NCBI GenBank assembly: GCA_002633025.1
Contig: NMRB01001463.1
Span: 116,754-180,753 of the forward strand
Source: Notospermus geniculatus
Taxonomy: Eukaryota > Nemertea > Pilidiophora > Heteronemertea > Lineidae
Direction: 5' to 3'
DNA: 64,000 nt
The notes beneath the pieces are model-generated. The model saw nothing but the letters and a program-made list of their open reading frames with translations. It did no database searches and was not told the DNA's origin. Both the position numbers and the translations under genes were made by a program. Of this stretch, positions 21,743-31,900 are shown one piece after another (the first letter of the stretch is position 1; the number at the start of each line of letters is the position of its first letter).

Positions 21743-22406
21743 ATCAACTGTTCAACTTAAAAATCGAGACACCATGACACACTACATGTAGTTGAGTGTG
21801 GATACCAGGTGTAACAGCTGCCAATGTTCCCTGTTTTTCAGTGTTTCCTTCTTTGTACTGGGAACGTAATGACAATAGACAGCTAGAGAGTCCATGACTG
21901 TTCAATAGGGCAGTACAACGAGGGGGGAACATTCACACACAGAAACGCTGACAGATGTACCACCTTTACCTCCTCTGTACCTGTGGCGGGGGGGNTGTTT
22001 GTGATGTTTTATCATAGAGAATTATCCAGCCAATGTAATATGTCCATTTTACTGTGCTTTAATTTATGACTGTTGCAGTTTATTATCAGGCAATTATGAT
22101 GCGAGTTGAATTGAGAGACATATCTCAGAATAGATACATGTCATTTTACTATTATCTTTATGGCACAATCCTTCTTACTTCATATCGCTGTTCTGCACCT
22201 AAATTTTCTGAGGCTGTTTTTGACCTCGGTTCTTGTTAACTAAAGAGAACTGAGTCTGTTTTTAACAAATGACCCAACGCAGCCTGTATCGGAGGTAGTG
22301 GTCACGATCAATATTGCCTGCAATAGGGATGATCACGGCTGCAATAGAGGGCAGCACACTGAAACCAGGTCCTATACAATGGATGTCTTTTGTGTGGGAA
22401 ATTGAT

Positions 22407-22518
22407 CTGGGGCCTGTTTCATAAAGTGACTTTAAGCTAATGGTACCATTAACTCAATGCATTTTCCATTTGGTTAAAGGTACCATTAGCTTAAAGGCAC
22501 TTTATGAAACAGGCCCAG
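22407..22518. mobile_element. Short palindromic element, family D copy 1
   Basis: CTGGGGCCTGTTTCATAAAG is mirrored by CTTTATGAAACAGGCCCAG around a GGTACC-containing centre. A truncated relative lies at 61830-61907. Confidence 0.8.
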
Positions 22519-22669
22519 GATGTCACTTTCATTTTAATAGTTTTAATGACTACTGACACCTGTTGAGGTGGTGGGCTGGGGTCCTCATTATGAAATGGTA
22601 AGTGTGGTATTCATTGAGTTTTTATGAAAGCTCGTGGTCATGTGTAAAAATCAGTGATCATTTATAGAA

Positions 22670-22993
22670 GGTGACCCGCTCTAGCAAAAGTAGGCACACA
22701 TCGCTGGTGATCATCATTGCTCATCAGTTTACTCAACTATTTAATTATCACTGCTGTCCACTACTATTGTCAACCTGCAGAGACGTACATTTCAGCTATT
22801 GTGTTCTGAGGCCGTTTAACCCTTTCCTCAGTTGCGACATGTGCCTACTTTTGCGGGACTTAGGCTGAGAATCCATTCATGCGAATTTCTAGTGGTGCGA
22901 CACTGCAGCCATTGTTTTTTTTCTGCGGCGATGGTCGTGGACAAAGGATGCGGCATTACACCGCTCGAAAATCGTGTGAATGGATTCTTAGCC
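22670..22993. mobile_element. Two adjoining inverted-repeat elements
   Basis: 22670-22862 has ends GTGACCCGCTCTAGCAAAAG and CCTACTTTTGCGGGACTTAG and resembles 14267-14440. 22862-22993 has ends GGCTGAGAATCCATTCATGC and GTGAATGGATTCTTAGCC. Confidence 0.65.
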
Positions 22994-23125
22994 TCAAGCT
23001 CAACGCCGACACAAGTAAATTGGGATTCACCATATGCTCATCGTATGATTTTACTTTAACTATTGTAACAATTTATTATGCTAACTATTATGCCAAATGA
23101 TGCCATTACTGGGTGTGGGCCCTTA

Positions 23126-23282
23126 AGGCCTGAACCCACTGTCGCGTTTTTCCGCCGCGGTTTCATCACTGCCCGATAAATCCTTTGTTGTTTTCTCGGT
23201 GCGCTGTCTTTTAACAAAGCATTTTCTGTCGCTGCGTTTTCCCGCTGCGCGAAAACGCGTCAGTGGGCTCGGGCCTTCAGAA
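23126..23282. mobile_element. Inverted-repeat MITE, family H
   Basis: GGCCTGAACCCACTGTCGCG is mirrored by ACGCGTCAGTGGGCTCGGGC. The interior is GC-rich and repeats GCTGCG/CGCAGC words. Confidence 0.65.
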
Positions 23283-24264
23283 TGGTATGCTAAAAACAAG
23301 TGGGAGGAAAAGGGTTAACCCAGCTGATAATGCCGGATAAGTGTCTTCAGAAGAAAGAAGGCGATTTCGATGATGAATTTTATTGTAACAAAAAAGCAGG
23401 CCGTCTTCGATTTGAAGACTTGAGCTAACAATTAACAAGACTGACTACAAGTTACAACATTGGGTAAACCTTCCAACACAAAACAGTTACCGGTACATAA
23501 TAATGAGGACTTGGCACTTTTTGTCCCTGAAAATACAGGAAATAGGTTGTCTATCCAGTTTGCTGTTGTCTAGATGGCTCTCTGGCTATTTTTGGAGCCT
23601 ACCGTACATGGAGTGTGCCATCCTGAGAATCCCAGGGCTTCGCGCTCGCTCACTCGCACTATGCCCTGAGGACATCCGCCCGATTTCGTGGGGAACTGGC
23701 GAAAGAAATCCTTTCGCCCAATCAGCATCGCGTTCATGCAATGACGTCATTTATTAGAGCTGGGCCTCCACTTCGTGTTGTGAAGATGGGACAAATCGCA
23801 CTTCGATTCCCTGACAAACTCACTGAATTTTTGACTATTCCTGAATGAACTTCGCGTCAAAATGGTTCTCACGGATTATGTACATAATGACTACCTATCA
23901 ATAGGTTCAAAACACGAAGGTATGATCCAGTTCATGTGTTTGGGGCAGCTGTCATTCGACAGCGTGCATAAATTATGGAATGAGATACAGTTCTATTTGC
24001 CTGGTGCCCGTTAACTCGTAACACCAGATCTGTGTGCAGACGTTGCAGCACTAGGCACGGTGTTTGGTAAGTTACATCAAGTGGCGTTCCCCCACTGCAG
24101 TGCATGGATTATTCGTGAATTACCAATTGGCGAGCACACACGAGGGAACAGCCGTCTTCCCCACCGAAACGGGATGGATTTCCTCAGGGCATTAGGGAGG
24201 GTACGACCGTAAATGACCTGAGATCTCAGGATGGGAGTGTGCAAGAAGGCATAAAGCACAGAAC

Positions 24265-24476
24265 AATGGGAGACTTTCCCACCATTAGAGGCCGCCTGTT
24301 AGCGGTCCTAGAACGTCACAAAATTTGACGTCACAGATGTAAGCCATGGCCTCACGTCATTTATGGATGATGCTGTGGCGTGCACTTCTTCTCTGTGACG
24401 TCAAATTTCGTGACGTTCTAGGACCGCTAACTGGTGATGACCTCTGACAGCACTAAAATCCCCATTAGGCAGTCAT
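24265..24476. mobile_element. Foldback MITE, family B copy 2
   Basis: AATGGGAGACTTTCCCACC, TTAGCGGTCCTAGAACGTCA and the complement TGACGTTCTAGGACCGCTAA are present. It is homologous to 2487-2674. Confidence 0.8.
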
Positions 24477-24685
24477 GGGTCATTTGAATGAACTGGCAAA
24501 TGCTTTTACTTCAGATTTGTACAGCATTGCCTGGTGCACTTGTATTGCAAAATTCAAGTAAAAGCATTTACTTGAATTTATTCATATGACCCAATGTTTT
24601 CTTTGGCTGAGTTGCCCATAGAGAGCCAACTTGTTTGAGAAAACTCTCATGTGGGGGGGGGAGGGGTAAGGTATCATATCAGTTA

Positions 24686-25695
24686 CTATACATATCTAAC
24701 GTAAGGAATCTCAAAGGGTTCCTTACAGATGGGACATGAAGCACGATGCCTCAGACTCCGCAGGAGACATTTCCCATGGAAAAAATGACGACAAGGAGTT
24801 TTGCGAGCGGAGTTCAAAGACGCCAGACAGATGGCGCACAGATCGTTAAAATCTCGCAACTCGGTTTTTGACGCCGGTTCGAAATATGCCAAATGTGCTT
24901 TGTAACATCGAAGAATGTTGATGAATTTTTTCATGCCAATGACTGCCGGGTAACAGACGATGTATCCGGTGAGAATCGCGGGGGCGAGGAGGGGATTTGG
25001 GATGAGATTGGTGACCAGGACGATAAACAAAGCACATGTAGCACCGATGAAAAACTGAATCACATTCACAAAGATTCTGACGTAGAACTTCTCCAGTCCC
25101 TCGAAAAAGTCAAAATCGTACGATTTCAGTTTCAAAATGGCGGTGTCTACGAACCAGTCCTGTAGGACAGAGTAATAAAGTAAACTTATGGAAACGTACA
25201 CGAATCCTAAACGAATTAATGTGAAGACTAAAGCTGCCAGGCCACAGACTGAGGTGTGTGCTACTTTATAGAGCGGAGGGTTCTCTTCTATAATCAAGAG
25301 AAATACGAAGTCTCCAATGATGGAATTGCATAGTAACGAGAACAGCCAGGCATAACGTAACTCATCTCCGTGCTCCGAGGAAATTTGTGCCAAGGTGTAA
25401 TACAGGACGATCTCCTTCGTCATTTTTGAGAGGGACGTGAACCGGAGTACTCCGGCCAAGTATCCGGCATCCAAGTTCAGTTCCCAAAACACTTTTCGCA
25501 ACAGTGCGAGGACTTTTCTCGCCGCACGAAATGTTAATGAGGTCAAGGTCATGTTCCGTCGCCAGAGTTGCTGCATTCCGAGGAGGAAGATCACGATAAA
25601 TGCGTTGACGAGGGTGTTGGGAAGAAATAAGTGCATGGTATTGCGAATACTTGTCGGACAATGGCGGACAAACGCAGCAATGAGAAGGACACATC
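24686..25695 (-). CDS. Multi-pass membrane RING-H2 E3 ubiquitin ligase, last exon
   Basis: An open frame runs to a stop at 24686-24688. A CAG acceptor at 25696-25698 (minus strand) marks the likely exon start in phase 1. Without splicing the frame opens at 25744, giving 352 residues. About six hydrophobic helices (for example ALVFTLIRLGFVYVSISLLY, VIQFFIGATCALFIVLVTNL, APAILTGYIVCYPAVIG) precede a C-terminal RING: DLCAICLASL, TPCRHFFHGKC and CPICKEPF, giving ligands C3-H2-C3. The spacing and the CAIC...TPCxHFFH...CPxC pattern resemble the TRC8/RNF139 and RNF145 ER-membrane ligases, although those proteins are about twice as long, so upstream exons beyond 25695 are expected. I did not find them. 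Confidence 0.7.
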
Positions 25696-25753
25696 CTGAA
25701 ATGGAAAAACGGTGAATCAGAGATGAAAAGGACTGATGGGTCAATACTTAATT

Positions 25754-25970
25754 AAAGGGGCACGGTATTGCCACTTTTTCTCGACAGCCGGCGCCACCGC
25801 GCCACTCTCCAACCCAGGGACTAACTACGTTGTCGGCAAATTGACCCGATTTAGGCCTACTACGTTCCTTTTTTGTAATGCATTTTTGTAGTTCGTGTTA
25901 CTGCCGCTAGGTGGCTCCCTCTATGTCGCCAGTCAAATAACGCATTTGAGATCCAATACCGTGCTCCTTT
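25754..25970 (-). mobile_element. TIR element, family G copy 1
   Basis: AAAGGGGCACGGTATTGCCA and CCAATACCGTGCTCCTTT form the ends. The same element in the other orientation is at 34949-35157. Confidence 0.75.
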
Positions 25971-26954
25971 AAAATCAGTCATCGAGTCAAAACGAAAAGT
26001 GTTTGAATTGACGGAGATTTTGCAGGGTTCCGCATCTTTCCGAGTATTTCTCAGGGATCTACCTGCTTGTCTGATGCCTCGCCAGTAGTTGATGTTGTTA
26101 ATCATTCTTCACAGTGTCGCATTGTCCACCTGAGTGAGTTCGTGTCGCTGCTAGGCAGTAGGGGGAAACAGACACTCTGCCTAGGCCATGTTGGACACGT
26201 CATATGGCATCGGGTGTGTTCTTCCCTGAAAAAGGTATCGGAATTGGTTATTAGAAAATTTCAAGGTTCTTTCATCAGGGACATGAAATCAATCAGGATT
26301 GATTTTTTGCGGTAATAGCCGCCCATACAAATGCTCGGCGTCACTATTTCTCAGGGCGAGTCATTTCAAATCGCTGCACAGAGGAAAATATGAACATTAT
26401 TCAGCATGAAAAGGATATACGCATACTCTTTGTCACTTTATTAATCTGTTGGATACAGATATATCAAAATCGTATACAGCACTGACCACGAAAATGAGGT
26501 TTGAAATCCACAACACTGGAGAAAAGAACGAGTTGTTTTGGTTTACTGCTTCTTGACGTCACCACCAGATGGCGACCGTGTGCAGCAAAAGGCGTATTCT
26601 TAAAACCGGTCATTTAGCATTTGTATAGAAAACTTTGTGGTTTAACATAGCTTTAGAATATATGTACTTTTATTTTACACCAAAATATACCGAAACTTTC
26701 AAAATAATCAAGTATCATGGACTCGCGTTTCAAAAGTCGGATCGCGAATTCAGAATCGGGGACTCACTTTTGACGTCACACCCGGAAGTGAAGTGCTGCA
26801 AAAAAATCTGAAAATTTTATCTATTTCGTGCGACTTTTGGCATGTTTGACTGGTAACACTACCCATAAAATACAGTTGTGACATGTGAGAGATTAAATGA
26901 ATATGTCGCTAGGCCTATTGCTCAGACTTAACAGCCTAGGCTTGACTTAACAGC
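25971..26954. other. Region upstream of the RING exon and LINE
   Basis: Nothing I can identify as coding. It is A/T-rich with a few TAGGCC tracts, and the first exons of the RING gene may lie here. Confidence 0.3.
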
Positions 26955-28130
26955 CTAGGCAGGTTTAGATCTTATCTCACCAATAGAACCCAAACTGTTA
27001 ATATTCAGGGTGTAAAGTCAGCAGCTACACCATTGGTTTCTGGGGTTCCCCAGGGATCTGTCTTGGGGCCCCTACTATTTTCAATATATATCAAGTCTCT
27101 CGGAGAGGTAATAGACAGTCACGGCATGTGCAGGCACGGTTTCGCGGATGACGTGCAGCTATATGGGTTCTTTGAGCCTACTGAAGCGGGCCTGAAAGCT
27201 GCGATCGCCAAAGCTGAAAAATGCATTGCAGACGTCCGCCAGTGGCTCAAACCAAATCACCTAAAAGGAAATGATGAAAAGACAGAATTCCTGGTCATTG
27301 CACCCAAGCGGAAACTCTCAAGATTAAAACCTCTCCCGTCAATCAGAATCGGATCGTCCGACATAGCGCCGTCGACACACGTGCGCAACTTGGGCGCAGT
27401 GTTTGATGAGCACATGTCGATGTCAAAACACGTGACCAAAGTGGTACAAAATGTATATTTTCAAATCCACCGGCTTTCCAAACTGCGCCGGAGTATGGAT
27501 AAAACCACATGTGCACGTGTCTTGAACGCGCTTGTCACTTCGCGACTTGATTTCCAGGGGGGACTGCTAATGGGCCTGCCAAACATCGAAATTTCAAGAT
27601 TACAAAGAGCGCAAAATAGTGCGGCCAGGCTTCTGAAGCAGTGTCGAAAGAGGGAACATATCACACCCATTCTAAAAGAGTTGCATTGGCTGCCTGTGAG
27701 GTCACGCATTGAGTACCGCGTCCTCCTGGTGACACACAACGCGCTTCACCGGGAGGACAGTCCAGTGTACTTGAGGGAGCTCCTCAGCCTCCATACACCC
27801 GGGTGCCGGTTACGGTCATCATCTGACCCATGGGTCCTCCAAGTTCCACGTGTCAAGGGGACCTATGGTGATCGGTGCCTGGGTGTCCTGGCTGCGAGGC
27901 TGTGGAACTCCCTCCCCATGAGACTGCGTGAGCTCACAGGCACCCCCTGTTTCAAAAAAAATCTAAAAACACATCTTTGTAAGGCATATTTTGACCAATT
28001 TCAATAATGTTTTTAGCACTCCATGGTTCTTTTAATATCACTTATGTACAATGCTCAGAAAATGTTTTATATACATTATTGTAGCATTTTAATCGAATAA
28101 ATTATTATTATTATAAATTATTAGGCTTGT
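26955..28130 (+). mobile_element. 5'-truncated L2/CR1-type LINE with reverse-transcriptase C-terminal half
   Basis: The open frame is readable from about 26961 to the stop at 28005-28007. It contains the RT motifs SGVPQGSVLGPLLFSIYI and the catalytic FADD (27141-27152, usually YADD), then the thumb-like region (HWLPVRSRIEYRVLLVTH) and the C-terminal RLWNSLPMRLRE...FKKNLKTHLC segment typical of CR1/L2/Rex elements. A short 3' tail ends in an ATT-rich microsatellite (28097-28122), as in L2 elements. The frame has no internal stop, so the insertion is fairly young, but the 5' half is absent. Confidence 0.85.
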
Positions 28131-28492
28131 CAAAACATGCAAGTGTATGGCTTCACTGACTGGCAGGCAGTGCAGGCCAGGGCCCAGGTCAGGTGCATGC
28201 AGTAGCAGTGGTGTAGTGCATCATTCATATGCATTGTCATTGACTGTATGCAGGTCCACAGTCAGCATAGGTCTAACACACTGGCACTGCATGGTCACTG
28301 ATAGGCTACTGTAACTGTTGCTGTCACTGATAGAGTGACTGACCTACCTAGCTAGGGCAGGCTAGGGCTAGGCGTTGGCCCCTACACCATCGCATCGCAG
28401 TTCTGGTACCGAAAATAATAATGACACTTAGCTAGTTTGTTCTCATTGTTCTCAGTTATGTTTTTCAGATTGTGTGTTATGGCTAACCGACA

Positions 28493-28992
28493 ATGAGATT
28501 CAAGACTGTGCGCGAGGGTGAACAGGCCCTCGTATTCAACCATCTCGGGGAGGGGCGTTTAATCAAAGGACCACAGCGGGTAGGTTTCCTCCTGCATGAA
28601 AAGAAAAAAACATTTCTTGCTGTTGCATCTGCAGTTCAGAGTGGAGCGCCAACGGCAATGGCCCTTTCCCCCAATTCTGGCCCCCAATCAGTTTTAATAA
28701 CCTATCCTCTTTTTCAGCTTTTTCTATTCAGACAGCGACTACAAAAGTTGACGTCTTACTCGGCTAGTCAACATGAATACTTAGTCATAAAGAATAAAGA
28801 TGGCGTGGTGTGTCACATGCCCGGGCCTTGCCAGGTGTTCCACAACACACTCGAATACGATGATATACGGGTGGAGTCGTCAATCAAATTGGATGCGAAT
28901 CACATGATAGTTGTCTACAAGAAGATGAAAGAAAGTGTTGCACGGAGGATCGTTCAGGGGCCGACGATGTTTGTTCCTGCGGCCGAGGAATG
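28493..28992 (+). CDS. Duplicate first two exons of the vault/SPFH-like gene (upstream copy)
   Basis: Exons 28493-28579 and 28718-28992 encode the same residues as 29490-29576 and 30039-30313. The surrounding unit (about 28140-29090) is repeated at about 29150-30400, including upstream sequence. No third exon follows this copy before the second begins. It could be an alternative promoter/first-exon pair or an unmerged haplotype. Confidence 0.65.
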
Positions 28993-31900
28993 GTATATAA
29001 TAAAGATGTCAATTTTGCATTTGTGAAACTTTGTCTCTTTATCTTCAAATCTATGGCATGATGGTGTTATTTGATTTATTATATTTTGTACAAATGTACA
29101 TTGAAAAACGTCCGAGAATTGGTACGTGTCCGAGAATTGGTTCAAGTACCCTATGGCTTCACTGACTGACTGGCAGTGCAGGCCAGGTGCATGCAGTGTC
29201 ATGAGTGTAGACTGTAGTGTACCATTCATATGCATTGTCATTAACTGCATGCAGGTCCACAGTCAGCATAGGTCTAACACACTGGCACTGCATGGTCACT
29301 GATAGGCTACTGTAACTGTTGCTGTCACTGATAGAGTGACTGACCTAGCTACGGCAGGCTAGGCCTAGGCCTTGGCCCCTACACCATCGCATCGCAATTC
29401 TGGTACCGAAAATAATAATAACACTTAGCTGGTTTGTTCTCATTGTTCTCAGTTCTGTTTTTCAGATTGTGTGTTATGGCTAACCGACAATGAGATTCAA
29501 GACTGTACGCGAGGGTGAACAGGCCCTCGTATTCAACCATCTCGGGGAGGGGCGTTTAATCAAAGGACCACAGCGGGTAGGTTTCCTCCTGCATGAAAAG
29601 AAAACAACATTTCTTCCTGTTTGTATTTGTATTTCATTTTTGTATTTGTATTTCATTTTTCCGTCAGGGCCGACGCTATAGCATTATTGGCCCTGCTAAG
29701 TACGGAGGAGGCCATCACAAGCTACTCATGTTCCTCACTTGGATGGGGTATTTTACTTGCCCTTGCAAAGACACAAGGTACAAGGCACCACGGCTTACTG
29801 TCCCATGCGACGGACGTGAAGAGCCGGGAATGAAAATCCCAAATGGCCCGGGCTGGATTCGAACCCGGGACCTGCCGCTTGCTAAGCGGACGTGATAACC
29901 ACTAGGCTATCAGGCTCTTCCACTAGGCTATCAGGTTCTTCCTGTTGCATCTGCAGTTCAGAGTGGAGTGCCAACGGCAATGCCCCTTTGCCCAATTCTG
30001 GCCCCCGATCAGTTTTAATAACCTGTCCTCTTTTTCAGCTTTTTCTATTCAGACAGCGACTACAAAAGTTGACGTCTTACTCAGCTAGTCAGCATGAATA
30101 CTTAGTCATAAAGAATAAAGATGGCGTGGTGTGTCACATGCCAGGGCCTTGCCAAGTATTCCACAACACACTCGAATACGATGATATACGGGTGGAGTCA
30201 TCAATCAAATTGGATGCGAATCACATGATAGTTGTCTACAAGAAGATGAAAGAAAGTGTTGCACGGAGGATCGTTCAGGGGCCGACGATGTTTGTTCCTG
30301 CGGCCGAGGAATGGTATATAATAAAGATGTCAACTTTGTCTCTTTATCTTCAAATCTATAGCATGAATTTTATTGTGTTGATATTCTTGATGGACTAAAT
30401 CATGACCTGTCAGTGTAACCATGGAAACATTAGGTCCTATGAGGTTCAGGATCCAAGTCCTGGTCCGTGTTCATGCTGCCATGTTTCCAATCTGCTCTTC
30501 CCCGCTTTGCCCTTTCCCATTTTGCCCAAGATTGTTCCCATTTGTGCTATGGCCATTATGCCCTGTATTTCCATTCCCCTTTTTGCCGTTTTCCCTGTTT
30601 AATGCCCTAGCCCTGGTGAAATGGTTGGTCAGCTGATACAATGTGTAAATGTAGTATGAATGCATTTCACTCGATCATGTCTGTTTCACTCAATATTGCA
30701 AATGTTTCAGGTTACATCAGTTCACGTGGCACGGCAGTGATCCAAAGGATCAAACTAGAATGATACCAGGATATAAAAATTTCACCCAACTCACGACAAT
30801 ACCTGATCAGTTTTACTACAATGTAAAAGACGTCAGGACAGTGGACGATACCATGATCACAGTCAAACTAATGTTGTTCTTTGAACTTAAAGACATCATT
30901 AAAATGGTGAGATATTTTCAGTTTTCTCCGCCAGTTTCACCGATATGTGAGGTACCACCTTTCATCATGAGTGGACAGAGGTAGTGTTGCCCCTCGTGAT
31001 TAACTCGGGTTCAGCCCGATGTGATTCATTCTTCAGGTGGCAATCCTTGAAAAACTTGACTTCTTCCTTATCTTCTTCAGCTTGAGACAACCCATGATCC
31101 CATAGCAGACATGATCAAGTAAGTAGGGAGTAGAAAGTATTCAAGCACACTGTTAAGACGGGAAATTTTAGCGGACCCACAGTATTTCTCCCCCAGAATA
31201 ATATTTTGCGCCTTTATAATTTGCGGACAGATCGGCACCGCAAAAAACGCAAAATCAACATGCATTGTAACAAACGACAAGACTAGAGGAAATTCATTTG
31301 TGACATCCTAATCAACACGATCTATTGGCAAGTGATGCATTACGCGAAATGCGTCTTACTTTTGTGGTCGAGCCGAACAACTTTGAATTGAAATAATTTT
31401 TACGTGTATTAAATTTGTGGATGTGATAGATAACCGCAAAGACTGCAAAATCAAAACGTCCGCAAAAATTTCCTGTTTTACAGTATTTCATGTTTATAAT
31501 GCTGAAGGATTTTCTTTATGGTTGGTGCATCGGCCTCTTGAGTTATGTGCGATTAGTAGGTTGCCTTTATTTGCCTGGCCTTTTGGCAGTTTTGCCAATG
31601 AAAATCTTTAAACATCCGATTAATCCTATTCTATTTGTTCCAGTGCCGTTTGTGCTGATGTCATCGCCTTCGTCGGCAAACTGACATTGGAAGAATTCCT
31701 TGCCAATACAAGAAAACTAAGTCATCTGGATACATTTCCACAACTTTTACAACGGGTAGAACGTATTGGCTACGTCGTGAATAAAGTCGTTTACAGGGGG
31801 TATCATTCCAGTGAAAAATTACAGGTAAATATCAGGCAGATTTTTGTCGCATTTGACTGAAAACGCTTTCGGTCCGATGATTAAACAACTTTTGTGTCTT

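Larger units (their letters stand above)
21743..24685. other. Intergenic region between SLC37 and the RING gene
   Basis: It contains the palindrome at 22407-22518, elements at 22670-22862 and 22862-22993, an inverted-repeat element at 23126-23280 and the family B foldback at 24265-24476. A G-run with an N lies at 21995. No gene is supported. Confidence 0.5.
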
